DNA of 64,000 bases, taken from positions 62,001 to 126,000 of the forward strand of contig DKPB01000029.1 in the NCBI GenBank assembly GCA_002471015.1, read 5' to 3'. The notes under the pieces are model-generated. The model made no database searches. It had not been told where the DNA came from and saw nothing but the letters and a program-made list of their open reading frames with translations. Source of the DNA: Stenotrophomonas sp. UBA7346 (lineage in GTDB: Bacteria > Pseudomonadota > Gammaproteobacteria > Xanthomonadales > Xanthomonadaceae). The translations under genes and the position numbers were made by a program. Of the stretch, positions 1-7,983 are shown in pieces (the stretch's first letter is position 1; every line of letters begins with the position of its first letter).

Positions 1-237
1 ATAGGGCGTGCGCACCTCGCGGACCAGCGTGCCGGCATCCGGGCGGCGGTACTGGCCTTCGACCCGCAGCGGCTCCTTCAGCAACGCCGAGCCACGCAGT
101 TCGACAAAGTTGGTCTGGCTGGGCGCCGGCTGCGCCAGTTGCCGCAGTATCCATGTGGCGTCGACGCCACTGGCCAGGGCGGGGCTACTGGCCAGCAGGC
201 CGGTCAGCAGGCACGGGAGCAGCCGTCGCACGGTCAT
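1..237 (-). CDS. LolA-like outer-membrane lipoprotein carrier homologue (partial, runs off the left edge)
   Basis: Only the first 79 codons are present. They begin with a basic n-region, a leucine-rich core and an ALA-type cleavage site near residue 22, so the product should be periplasmic. The following segment (NFVELRGSALLKEPLRVEG) resembles the N-terminal part of LolA-fold carriers, with the F-x-E-x-R and LLKEPL pattern seen in LolA-like proteins of aryl-polyene and xanthomonadin clusters. Such proteins are thought to help move the pigment lipid or a lipoprotein across the periplasm. The start overlaps the 3' end of the upstream acyltransferase by 53 bases, which suggests translational coupling in one operon. 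The assignment is by family resemblance; the C-terminal half is not visible. Confidence 0.7.
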   Translation of the reverse strand, partial: MTVRRLLPCLLTGLLASSPALASGVDATWILRQLAQPAPSQTNFVELRGSALLKEPLRVEGQYRRPDAGTLVREVRTPY

Positions 238-1135
238 GGGGATACCAGAAATCATAGAAATTGAACCAGTTGTAAGGGGCCTCGCGCAGGTGATGCTCCA
301 ACCTGCCGGCATAACGGTGGATAAGCGTGGAAAGGATCTCCGCCCGGCCGCGGCGCGGGATATCCACCACCTCGGCGAATGACTCGAAGCGCAGGTCGTA
401 GCGGTTGCCGCCAAGGTACAGGCCAAAGGCCAGCACCACCGGTGCCTTCAATGCATTGGCGATCAACCACGGCGCTGCCGGGAATGCAGCGTCACTGCCC
501 AGCAGCGGGGCGGCGACGGCCGGTTCATCGGGACGCGCCCGGTCCACCAGCAATGCCACCATCGCGCCGTCTTCCAATGCCTGCTGGATGGCCAGCACGA
601 TCGCGGTGCCCTCCTGTGCGGCATCGATGATGCAATCAGCCAGCTTGGGGTCGAGTTCGGCCAGCAGTTCGGTGATGGCGGCATTGTGCGCGCGGTCCAT
701 CAGCACCCGCAGCTTCAGGTCCGGGCGCATCCTGGCCAGTACCCGCAGCGCGTCGAAGCTGCCAAGGTGGGAACCGAACACCAGCACCCCGCGCCCCTGG
801 TCCAGCTGCTGCAGCAAGGGCTCGGTACCGCTGCTGCGGATGTCGAACAAGCCCGTGCGGCCGGCCAGCAGGAATACCCGGTCGAGGATGGTGGCGGCGA
901 AGGTATGGATATGCCGGGCCACTTCCAGCGCGCGCGCCGGACGCCCGCGCAGGCGCCGCAGGTAATCGGCGGACGCGCGCCGTTCGGCACCCCGCACACA
1001 GTAGAAGTACAGGGTGATCGGGTACAGGCAGGCGCGCGCGATGCCGCGCCCGCCATGCCGCGCGATGCCGCCGATCAAGCGAATGGCGAACCGTCCGCCG
1101 CCTTCGGGACGATGCTTCCAGTCCGCCTCGTTCAT
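185..1135 (-). CDS. LpxL/HtrB-like acyltransferase of the xanthomonadin (aryl polyene) cluster
   Basis: The protein has 316 residues and the layout of lysophospholipid/lipid A acyltransferases. It has an N-terminal hydrophobic stretch near residues 36-46 (ACLYPITLYFY) and an HX4D catalytic motif, HLGSFD, at residues 123-128. In aryl-polyene clusters this family attaches the polyene chain to a membrane lipid. The frame stays open far upstream. ATG at 1133-1135 is preferred because it overlaps the dehydratase stop (ATGA junction) and the family alignment begins there; upstream residues are low-complexity antisense-type sequence. It is transcribed leftward between the dehydratase and the LolA-like gene. 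Confidence 0.85.
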   Translation of the reverse strand: MNEADWKHRPEGGGRFAIRLIGGIARHGGRGIARACLYPITLYFYCVRGAERRASADYLRRLRGRPARALEVARHIHTFAATILDRVFLLAGRTGLFDIRSSGTEPLLQQLDQGRGVLVFGSHLGSFDALRVLARMRPDLKLRVLMDRAHNAAITELLAELDPKLADCIIDAAQEGTAIVLAIQQALEDGAMVALLVDRARPDEPAVAAPLLGSDAAFPAAPWLIANALKAPVVLAFGLYLGGNRYDLRFESFAEVVDIPRRGRAEILSTLIHRYAGRLEHHLREAPYNWFNFYDFWYPHDRATAAPVPADRPAGQ

Positions 1136-1458
1136 GCGCCTGCGTCGCCTTCGGCCAACACCAGCTCGCCACGCACCAGCAACTGGTCCTCGCGCAACAC
1201 GCGGAATTTCCAGCGTGGCGCCTGGCCTTCCAGCTCCACCCGTGCCTGCTGATCCGGCAGCAGTGGTGCCATGAACTTCACCTGCGGCAGGCGCAACGCG
1301 CCGACCGCCTGCCCCTGCTCGATCGCCACCGCCTGCAGTACCTGCTCCAGCACCACCACACCAGGCACCAGCGGCCGACCGGGGAAATGCCCGGGCAGGC
1401 AGGGATGATCGGAGGGAATACTGAACTGCATCAGGTGCTGTACCGGTGACTTTGGCAC
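1132..1458 (-). CDS. Hot-dog fold 3-hydroxyacyl-ACP dehydratase (FabZ/ApeI-like)
   Basis: A compact 108-residue protein with the FabZ-type signature GHFPGRPLVPGVVVLE at residues 23-38; H24 and E38 are the expected catalytic pair. Family knowledge assigns it the dehydration of beta-hydroxyacyl-ACP intermediates while the conjugated polyene chain is extended. It sits 24 bases downstream of the membrane-protein gene, and its stop overlaps the acyltransferase start by four bases, so it belongs to the same leftward operon. It is shorter than FabZ (about 150 residues), as is usual for the pigment-cluster paralogues. Substrate specificity is inferred from context. Confidence 0.82.
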   Translation of the reverse strand: MPKSPVQHLMQFSIPSDHPCLPGHFPGRPLVPGVVVLEQVLQAVAIEQGQAVGALRLPQVKFMAPLLPDQQARVELEGQAPRWKFRVLREDQLLVRGELVLAEGDAGA

Positions 1459-1482
1459 ACAGGATACCGGCAGCCTTGTGTT

Positions 1483-2205
1483 TCAGCGCAGCAGGTCGCG
1501 CCAGAACGCCGGGCCCAGCTGGCCCATCTGGCGCAGGAAATCCCAGGCATTGCGGTAGGGCCGTTGCGGGAAAAACTGCGAACGCACGGCGTACTCCACT
1601 GCGAAAAAGCCACCGATCAGGCCCCAGTCGGCGATGTTCGCGCACCACGACCATTGTTCATGGGTCACCGGCCACCACGGTTGGATGCCGAAGGCGGCCA
1701 GCAGGCCGTCGGGGACGGCACTCATCGCCAGGCCCAGATTCACCGCCGCCAGCAGCACCAGCACCAGCGCCCAGGCAGCACTGAGGCGGCGCGTATAGCG
1801 CTCCAGTGCCGCGGTTACCGGCATGCCGGCGCGGCTGTACAGGGCCTGCACGATGCGGGTGATCAGCGGAATCCGCCCGGGCAGCAGTGATCGCGCGAAA
1901 CCCCAGGCCACCAGCAGCGGAAACACCACCGGTGGCGCCAGCAGCAGCATCCACGCCCAGGCCGAACCGCCCAGCCACCACAACAACGCACAACTGGCCG
2001 CCAGCAGGCCCCATGCCCACGCCTGCCGCCGCGCCAGCGGTTCCAGCAGGCACAGCAGCACCAGCCCGGCCAGGGCGGCCGCGGCCCACATGCCCTCGTT
2101 GCGCAGGCTGGCCACATGCGACAGCACCGGATAGGCCAGCAGCAGGATCACCCGCAGCGCCAGCGCCACCGGCCCGTGGCCGGGTTCAGGGCTGGCAGCA
2201 GTCAC
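1483..2205 (-). CDS. COG4648-type integral membrane protein of the pigment cluster
   Basis: The 240-residue product contains several long hydrophobic helices (about residues 15-32, 38-55, 65-80, 85-105, 140-160) separated by short basic loops. It matches the uncharacterised membrane protein that commonly accompanies the ACP and dehydratase in aryl-polyene and xanthomonadin loci. No catalytic motif is visible. The gene starts five bases after the acyl carrier protein stop and ends 24 bases before the dehydratase start, so it is operonic. A part in presenting or exporting the acyl chain to the acyltransferase is plausible but unproven. Confidence 0.72.
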   Translation of the reverse strand: MTAASPEPGHGPVALALRVILLLAYPVLSHVASLRNEGMWAAAALAGLVLLCLLEPLARRQAWAWGLLAASCALLWWLGGSAWAWMLLLAPPVVFPLLVAWGFARSLLPGRIPLITRIVQALYSRAGMPVTAALERYTRRLSAAWALVLVLLAAVNLGLAMSAVPDGLLAAFGIQPWWPVTHEQWSWCANIADWGLIGGFFAVEYAVRSQFFPQRPYRNAWDFLRQMGQLGPAFWRDLLR

Positions 2206-2210
2206 GCCGT

Positions 2211-2486
2211 TCAGACCGTCTTGTTGGCTTGGATATGCGCCGACAGGGCCCGCAAGGAACCGAAAATGCGGCGGTTGTCCTCGTTGTCCGAACGCAGCTG
2301 GAAGCCATAGCGCTTGCTGATGGCCAGCGCCAGTTCCAGCGCATCGATCGAATCCAGGCCCAGCCCGTCGTTGAACAGTGCCGCCTCCGGATCGATCTGG
2401 GCCGGGTCCACGTCTTCCAGATTCAGGCTCTCGACCAGCAACCCGGCCAGCTCGCGCTCGGCTTCATTTTGTTGCGACATTTCCAT
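2211..2486 (-). CDS. xanC: Acyl carrier protein for xanthomonadin synthesis (XanC-like)
   Basis: This is a 91-residue acyl carrier protein with the phosphopantetheine attachment motif GLDSIDALEL; S46 is the modified serine. In xanthomonadin synthesis the ACP is loaded with 3-hydroxybenzoate by the ligase and carries the growing polyene. The frame is open further upstream, but ATG at 2484-2486 (or the next ATG at 2478-2480) fits the family length and leaves a divergent promoter region of about 190 bases before the chorismatase gene on the other strand. The symbol follows Xanthomonas nomenclature and is inferred from position and family. Confidence 0.8.
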   Translation of the reverse strand: MEMSQQNEAERELAGLLVESLNLEDVDPAQIDPEAALFNDGLGLDSIDALELALAISKRYGFQLRSDNEDNRRIFGSLRALSAHIQANKTV

Positions 2487-2678
2487 ACCCACGGCAAATA
2501 GACCCGCAACGATCCGGCATCGCCGACGGTTGCGCAAGCATGACAGTTCAGACGCGCGGGGTATCATTGCCGTCTCTGCGATGCCCGATACGCCGTGCAA
2601 TGACGTCCCCGCTCCACGCCCGCCGCCGCTTCCACCTGCGCGCCACCTGCCTGCCCACCAATGTCACGGAGGTCTGAG

Positions 2679-3689
2679 ATGAATGCCCAGGCGTCTCCGG
2701 CGGCGGCTGCCGCGCTGCACATCGACTATGCCGATCCCTCGCAGCTGCCGGCCCTGTTGGCCGATCCGCAGGTGCTGGCCGTTTTCGGCTTCCAGGCCGG
2801 CGACGCGGCGGCCCCCAGTGACGATCCGCGCTATCTGCAGGTAGGCCTGCAGGCCGACGGCGTGGCCAAGCTGGAAGTGTGGCGCAGCGACAAACCAGTC
2901 AGCCATGGCCGCGATGCCAACGGTGTGGCCTGGGCCAGCGACGGTGCGCTGATGTTCGGCGCCCTGCAGGTAGACGAAAACCTGCACGGCGGCATCCTCG
3001 GCGCTTCCGAACACGCCTACGCCCAGATGCTGCAGGCATTGTCGGCGCATGCCTATCCGCACCTGCTGCGGATCTGGAACTATCTGGATGCCATCACCGA
3101 AGGCGAAGCCGACAACGAGCGCTACCGCGAATTCTGCGTCGGCCGAGCACGCGGCATCGGCGCTATCGACACCGCCACCCTGCCCGCCGCCACCGCCATA
3201 GGTCGGCTGGATGGGGTGCGCGTGCTGCAGGTGTATTGGTTGGCCGCACGTGATGCCGGCACGCCGCTGGAAAACCCGCGCCAGGTCAGCGCCTACCGCT
3301 ACCCGCGCCAATACGGTCGGCAATCGCCCAGCTTCGCCCGCGCCATGCTCGCCGCGAGCGGTAGCCGCCTGCCCCTGCTGCTGTCGGGCACCGCCAGCGT
3401 GGTCGGCCATGCCACCCTGCATGGCGACTGCACGCAGCGCCAGCTGCAGGAAACCTTTGCCAATTTTGAAGCCCTGATCGGCGCGGCCCGCGCGCACCGG
3501 CCGAGCTTGCCAGCGCAGTTCGGCGAGGGCAGCCGGCTCAAGGTCTATGTGCGCGATGCGGCTGAAATCGGTGACGTGCGCGCGGCGCTGGCCCTGCATC
3601 TGCCGGCGCAGGTGCCGTACATCGTGCTGCATGCCGCGGTATGCCGGCGCGACCTGCGGGTCGAGATCGACGGCGTCCACGACGCCTGA
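2679..3689 (+). CDS. xanB2: Chorismatase / 3-hydroxybenzoate synthase (XanB2-like, often labelled pteridine-dependent deoxygenase)
   Basis: The 336-residue protein resembles the FkbO/Hyg5/XanB2 chorismatases, including the regions around YRYPRQYGRQSPSFARA and SGTASVVGHATLHGD. XanB2 converts chorismate to 3- and 4-hydroxybenzoate, precursors of xanthomonadin and ubiquinone respectively. ATG at 2679 is chosen because GGAGG lies six bases upstream; an in-frame ATG at 2661 would bring that ribosome binding site inside the gene. It is the only rightward gene in the pigment block: divergent from the ACP gene and convergent with the ligase. That may allow separate regulation of the shared precursor. 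Confidence 0.88.
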   Translation: MNAQASPAAAAALHIDYADPSQLPALLADPQVLAVFGFQAGDAAAPSDDPRYLQVGLQADGVAKLEVWRSDKPVSHGRDANGVAWASDGALMFGALQVDENLHGGILGASEHAYAQMLQALSAHAYPHLLRIWNYLDAITEGEADNERYREFCVGRARGIGAIDTATLPAATAIGRLDGVRVLQVYWLAARDAGTPLENPRQVSAYRYPRQYGRQSPSFARAMLAASGSRLPLLLSGTASVVGHATLHGDCTQRQLQETFANFEALIGAARAHRPSLPAQFGEGSRLKVYVRDAAEIGDVRAALALHLPAQVPYIVLHAAVCRRDLRVEIDGVHDA

Positions 3690-3738
3690 CAGCCTTCAGG
3701 CAGAGGCGCCGCAGCAACCGCCGCGGCGTGGCGCCTGG

Positions 3739-5085
3739 TCAGTGCCCCAGCAAGGCCAGCACCGCATCGCGCGGCAACTTGCCGGTGTCATTGCGCGGCA
3801 ACACCGCCACCTTGCGCAACGGGCGTGGCAGGAACACCGGATCCATGAACTCGCGCAGATCGCGCAGGATGTCGGCCTCCTCGCGCCCGGGTGCCACCAC
3901 CAACGCGGCAATGCGACCCACCGCGTGGCCGGGCTCGGCGGCCAGTTGCACCACCACCGCATCCACCACACCGGGAACGGCCTGCAGCTTGCGGGTCAGG
4001 TCACCCAACGAGGCGCGTTTACCGGCGATTTCCAGCAGATCGGCGCGCCGACCGCGCAGCACGAAGCGATCCCCCGGCAACAGTTCCACCAGGTCCGCCA
4101 GGTTCACTGGCGCGGGCAGGTGCGCCGCATGCACGCGCGTACCATCGGGCTGGGATTCCAGGCGTACACCCGGCAGCAGGCTCCAGGCGGTTTCGCTGGC
4201 GGTGCGACGGCGGGCGAAGATGCAGGTCTCGGTAGAGCCGAACATCTCCCGCACCTCGGTGGAAAAAGCCTGTTCGGCGGCTGCCGCAAGTTCCTGCGAC
4301 AGCGGCGCGGTGGCGGTGACGATGCCGGCCAGCGGCGGCAAGCCCACGCCCGACTCCACCAGCGCCTTGAGGTGCACCGGGGTGGTGATCAGCACCCGCG
4401 GTGCCTGCACCTGCTGCAGCGCGAGCACCACGTCCTGCGGAAAGAACGGACGCCCGGCCTGCAAGGTCGCCGGCGCCAGCAAGGGCAGCAGCACCGCCAT
4501 CTCCATGCCATACATGTGCTGCGACGGCACCGTTGCCACCAGCGCCGGCTGCGCCTCGCCCCACAGGTCCTGCAAGGCTTGCAGGTTCTGCGCGGTGCTG
4601 GTCAGGAACGACCCCCAGGTCTTGCTGTTGGCGCTGGGTGCACCGGTGCTGCCGGAGGTGAAGCCAATCGCCACCAGCTGCGTATCCGCCAATTGCGGCA
4701 ACACGCCGTCAAGACGCGGCAATTCCATTGGCAGGACGAAGCTGCCCGGTGGCAACGCCTGCTGTGCATCGTCAGCCAGGCAGTAGGTCTGCGGATAGCG
4801 TTGCTGCACATCGGCGACGACCGCATGCGCGCGCGACGAAGGCAGCAGGTTCACCTGACCGCGCAGTGCCACCGCGCAGAACGCGACCAGGAAGCGATAG
4901 CGGTCGTCGCACAGGTTGACCGCATGCTGGCCCGCCGGCAGCAGTGCGGCCACGCCACGCACATGCGCGAAGAAGGTCTGCAGATCGATCGACCTGTCCG
5001 CGCCGACCGCCAGCAGGCGCTGCAGGCCACCATTGGCCAGGGGGTGGCGGGACGGGGATGACAACTGCTCGGGAACAACCGACAT
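3739..5085 (-). CDS. xanA2: AMP-dependent 3-hydroxybenzoate:ACP ligase (XanA2-like)
   Basis: This is a 448-residue member of the adenylate-forming enzymes. Visible motifs are TSGSTG at 143-148 (the ATP loop), FGSTET in the middle, a hinge-like RxADLLEIAGKR segment, and a C-terminal NDTGKLPRD segment whose lysine (about residue 436) is the expected adenylation lysine. In xanthomonadin pathways this enzyme activates 3-hydroxybenzoate and loads it on the carrier protein. The product is shorter than typical acyl-CoA synthetases, in keeping with the pigment ligases. It is the most upstream leftward gene of the block but is separated from the ACP gene by the oppositely oriented chorismatase gene. 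Confidence 0.82.
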   Translation of the reverse strand: MSVVPEQLSSPSRHPLANGGLQRLLAVGADRSIDLQTFFAHVRGVAALLPAGQHAVNLCDDRYRFLVAFCAVALRGQVNLLPSSRAHAVVADVQQRYPQTYCLADDAQQALPPGSFVLPMELPRLDGVLPQLADTQLVAIGFTSGSTGAPSANSKTWGSFLTSTAQNLQALQDLWGEAQPALVATVPSQHMYGMEMAVLLPLLAPATLQAGRPFFPQDVVLALQQVQAPRVLITTPVHLKALVESGVGLPPLAGIVTATAPLSQELAAAAEQAFSTEVREMFGSTETCIFARRRTASETAWSLLPGVRLESQPDGTRVHAAHLPAPVNLADLVELLPGDRFVLRGRRADLLEIAGKRASLGDLTRKLQAVPGVVDAVVVQLAAEPGHAVGRIAALVVAPGREEADILRDLREFMDPVFLPRPLRKVAVLPRNDTGKLPRDAVLALLGH

Positions 5086-5162
5086 GCGACTACCAGGACC
5101 TCGTTCGATGGACAGCCCATCGCGACGCCGGCCACAACGGGGCGGCCAGCTTGGCCCTGCGC

Positions 5163-5184
5163 GGCCCGGCTGGCAAGCCGGGCC
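5163..5184 (-). terminator. GC-rich hairpin downstream of cydB
   Basis: Perfect 9-base arms GGCCCGGCT and AGCCGGGCC flank a 4-base loop, 14 bases beyond the cydB stop codon. There is no clear U-tract on the leftward strand, so it may be a weak terminator or an mRNA 3'-end stabiliser separating cydAB from the ligase gene. Confidence 0.45.
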
Positions 5185-5197
5185 ATGTCGCCGGGGT

Positions 5198-6211
5198 TCA
5201 GTGATAGCCGGTTTCGGCCGTGACCTTGCCGCGGAAAACCTTGTACGACCACACCGTGTAACCCAGGATCACCGGCAGCAGCAGCACCAGCCCGACCATG
5301 CTGAAGCCCAGCGAGGACGCCGGCGCGGCGGCCTGCCACAGGGTCAGGTGCGGCGGCAGCAGGTAGGGCCACATGCCCAGTACCAGGCCGATGAAGCCCA
5401 GCACGAACAGCGCCAGCGTCAGCAGGAACGGCGGCAGGTCGCGGCGTGGATGCATGGCGCTGCGCCACAGCGCCACCGCCACGGCCAGGGTCAGCAGCGG
5501 CACCGGCGACAACCACCAGAAGTTGCCGTCACTGAACCAGCGCTCCATCACCCGCGACTGCAGGAACGGCAACCAGGTGCTGACCAGACCCATGAACACG
5601 ATCACCGCCACCATCAATGGCCGCGTCAGCGAGCGCGCCAGCGCCTGTTCCCGGCCCTCGGTCTTGAGGATCAGCCAGGTACTGCCAAGCAGCGCATAGC
5701 CGGTGACCACCGCCACCCCGGTCAGCATCGAGAACGGGCTGAACCAGCCGAATGCACCGCCGCTGTAATGCCCATCCTGCATCGGCAGGCCCTGCACCAG
5801 CGCGCCCAGGATCACGCCCTGCGCGAACGACGCCAGCAGCGAGCCCAACGCGAACGAAACGCTCCACAACGCACGCGAACGGTGCGCCTTGAAGCGGAAC
5901 TCGAAGGCCACGCCGCGGAACACCAGTCCCATCACCAGCAACAACACGGGCAGATACAGGCCCGAAAGCAGCACCGCATACACCTGCGGAAACGCCGTCA
6001 TCAGTCCTGCGCCGCCGAGCACCAGCCAGGTTTCGTTGCCGTCCCAGATCGGTGCGGCGGTATTCATCATCACGTCGAGCTGCTGCTCGTCCTCGGCAAA
6101 CGGCGCCAAGATGCCGATGCCGAGCACGAAGCCATCCAGCACCACGTACATCAGCACGCCGAAGCCGATCACCGCGAACCATGCCACCGGCAGCCAGGTT
6201 GTCATCTCCAT
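5198..6211 (-). CDS. cydB: Cytochrome bd-type quinol oxidase subunit II (CydB/CioB)
   Basis: This 337-residue polytopic protein opens with TTWLPVAWFAVIGFGVLMYV and a VLDGFVLGIG segment typical of CydB, followed by an NAAPIWDGNETWLVLGG region, both hallmarks of subunit II. It is the structural partner of CydA in the inner-membrane oxidase that reduces oxygen with quinol electrons. ATG at 6209-6211 lies one base beyond the cydA stop, so the two are translationally linked; the longer open frame upstream lies inside cydA and is rejected. No separate CydX-like small gene was recognised between the subunit genes or directly after cydB. Confidence 0.93.
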   Translation of the reverse strand: MEMTTWLPVAWFAVIGFGVLMYVVLDGFVLGIGILAPFAEDEQQLDVMMNTAAPIWDGNETWLVLGGAGLMTAFPQVYAVLLSGLYLPVLLLVMGLVFRGVAFEFRFKAHRSRALWSVSFALGSLLASFAQGVILGALVQGLPMQDGHYSGGAFGWFSPFSMLTGVAVVTGYALLGSTWLILKTEGREQALARSLTRPLMVAVIVFMGLVSTWLPFLQSRVMERWFSDGNFWWLSPVPLLTLAVAVALWRSAMHPRRDLPPFLLTLALFVLGFIGLVLGMWPYLLPPHLTLWQAAAPASSLGFSMVGLVLLLPVILGYTVWSYKVFRGKVTAETGYH

Positions 6212-6212
6212 G

Positions 6213-7607
6213 TCAGCGCTCCTCCAGTGGTTCGTTGGCGCCGGACAGCGGCCGCGCCGGGGTATGCATGCCGTCGTCGCGCGGCGGCGGATCATGTGGC
6301 TTGGGCCCACTGCGCATGATCTTGACCAGGTACCAGATGCCCCAGCCGAACACGAAGAGATAGCCGATCACGTAGATGGCAAGCGACAGCACCGTCATCC
6401 ACACGCTCTGCGTACCCACCGCATCGGCGGTGCGCAACACGCCATACACCACCCACGGTTGCCGACCCATTTCGGTAACGAACCAACCGGCCACCAGTGC
6501 AATGAAGCCACTGGGCAGCATCCAGTTCCAACCGCGCAACAGCCACCGGGACTGCAGCAGGCGTCCGCGCCACAGCTGCAGGGCCGATATCCACGCCAAT
6601 ACCAGCATCAGCGTGCCGATGCCGACCATGATGCGGAACGCATAGAACACCGGCACCACCGGCGGCCGCTCGCTGGCCGGCACCGAGGTCAGCGGCGCGA
6701 ACGTACCGTCCGTGCTGTGGGTCAGAATCACGCTACCCAGCTTGGGAATGGCGATCTCGTAATCGTTGCGCTCTTCCTTTTCATTCGGCACCGCGAACAC
6801 CACCAAAGGCACACCTTCGCCCGGCCGGGTTTCATGCCAGTGCGCTTCCACCGCCGCGATCTTCATCGGCTGGTGTTCCAGCGTGTTCAAGCCGTGCATG
6901 TCGCCAACGAAGATCTGCACCGGCACAGTCAATGCGGCGAATGCGACCGCGGCCACCAGCATCTTGCGGCCCGCTTCCACATGCACGCCACGACGCAGGT
7001 ACCAGGCGCCGACACCGCCGATGACAAAACACGTAGTAATGAACGACCCCAGCGCCATATGCGCCAGGCGATACGGGAAGGACGGGTTGAACACGATCTG
7101 CCACCAGTCCTGCGGATGCACGATGCCATCGACCAGCGTGTAACCCGCCGGGGTATGCAGCCAGCTGTTGGAAGACAGGATCCAGAAGGTGGAAAACAAG
7201 GTACCCAGCGCCACCATGCAGGTGGAGAAGAAGTGCAGCCGTGGCGACACTTTCTCCCAGCCGAACAGCATCACGCCCAGGAAACTCGCTTCAAGGAAGA
7301 ACGCGGTCAGCACCTCGTAGGTAAGCAACGGCCCGATCACCGTACCGGCTACCTCGCTCAGCCGCGGCCAGTTGGTACCGAACTGGAAGGCCATGACGAT
7401 GCCGCTGACCACGCCCATGCCGAAGGACACGGCGAAGATCTTCTGCCAGAAGAAGAACAACTCACGCCAGACCGGGTTGCGGGTACGCAACCAGCGCCAT
7501 TCGACGAAGGCCAACCAGCTGGCGGTGCCGATGGTGAAGGCCGGAAACAACACATGAAAACTGACGACGAAGCCGAATTGGATCCGGGACAACAGCAGCG
7601 CTTCCAC
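6213..7607 (-). CDS. cydA: Cytochrome bd-type quinol oxidase subunit I (CydA/CioA, short Q-loop)
   Basis: The 464-residue subunit I starts at GTG and shows the N-terminal SRIQFGFVVSFHVLFPAFTIG region, with H18 as a predicted heme ligand, and the quinol-site GRQPW motif (VTEMGRQPWVVYG). The length implies the short-Q-loop class, which includes the cyanide-insensitive oxidases (CioAB) common in Pseudomonas and Xanthomonadaceae. The gene is followed directly by cydB. The 376 bases upstream contain palindromic repeats and no obvious FNR box (TTGATnnnnATCAA), so oxygen control is not evident from sequence. Cyanide insensitivity is an inference from the class. Confidence 0.93.
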   Translation of the reverse strand: MEALLLSRIQFGFVVSFHVLFPAFTIGTASWLAFVEWRWLRTRNPVWRELFFFWQKIFAVSFGMGVVSGIVMAFQFGTNWPRLSEVAGTVIGPLLTYEVLTAFFLEASFLGVMLFGWEKVSPRLHFFSTCMVALGTLFSTFWILSSNSWLHTPAGYTLVDGIVHPQDWWQIVFNPSFPYRLAHMALGSFITTCFVIGGVGAWYLRRGVHVEAGRKMLVAAVAFAALTVPVQIFVGDMHGLNTLEHQPMKIAAVEAHWHETRPGEGVPLVVFAVPNEKEERNDYEIAIPKLGSVILTHSTDGTFAPLTSVPASERPPVVPVFYAFRIMVGIGTLMLVLAWISALQLWRGRLLQSRWLLRGWNWMLPSGFIALVAGWFVTEMGRQPWVVYGVLRTADAVGTQSVWMTVLSLAIYVIGYLFVFGWGIWYLVKIMRSGPKPHDPPPRDDGMHTPARPLSGANEPLEER

Positions 7608-7714
7608 GGGCGCTTCTCCGCATGACCTTTAATTGGGGCAATTCTGGTCCGGTATTGGTTAAGACCGGATGTGACCGGATGTCGCAGTGCGTCAAAAAGT
7701 CGCAGCGGCAGCAA

Positions 7715-7860
7715 CCCCCTCCCTTTGGCGCAGCCAAGGGGAGGGCTGGGGAGGGGTGAGCATTTGCTCTCGGCTCTACAGCACCAGCTCCAAGCCATAA
7801 AAGCAAAACCCCAAGCACCCCTCCCCAACCCTCCCCTGCGCGTTGCGCAAGGGAGGGAGC
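7715..7860. repeat. Two inverted copies of the CCCTCCC..GGGAGGG intergenic palindrome
   Basis: The cydA/peptidase intergenic region (7608-7983) holds one copy with core TTTGGCGCAGCCAAGG at about 7715-7758 and an oppositely oriented copy with core TGCGCGTTGCGCAAGG at about 7816-7857. The arms (CCCTCCC and GGGAGGG, followed by a TGGGGAGGGGTG tail) are shared with many copies elsewhere in the window. The two divergent promoters must lie on either side of the pair; no gene is seen here. Confidence 0.75.
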
Positions 7861-7983
7861 AAGGCAGCAAACATTGCCGATTCCGGCAGCTCAGCCGCCG
7901 AACCCGGCCCCCCATGACCTGTGGCCCAGCCTGCCGCAGGGGGTCACTGCTACCCTTGCGGGATTCTCTTTCACCGGTGCCGA

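Noticed and set aside
7608..7714. An FNR/ANR box upstream of cydA
   Set aside because: No TTGATnnnnATCAA match exists here; only a short tandem GACCGGATGT duplication is seen, which is insufficient to call a site.
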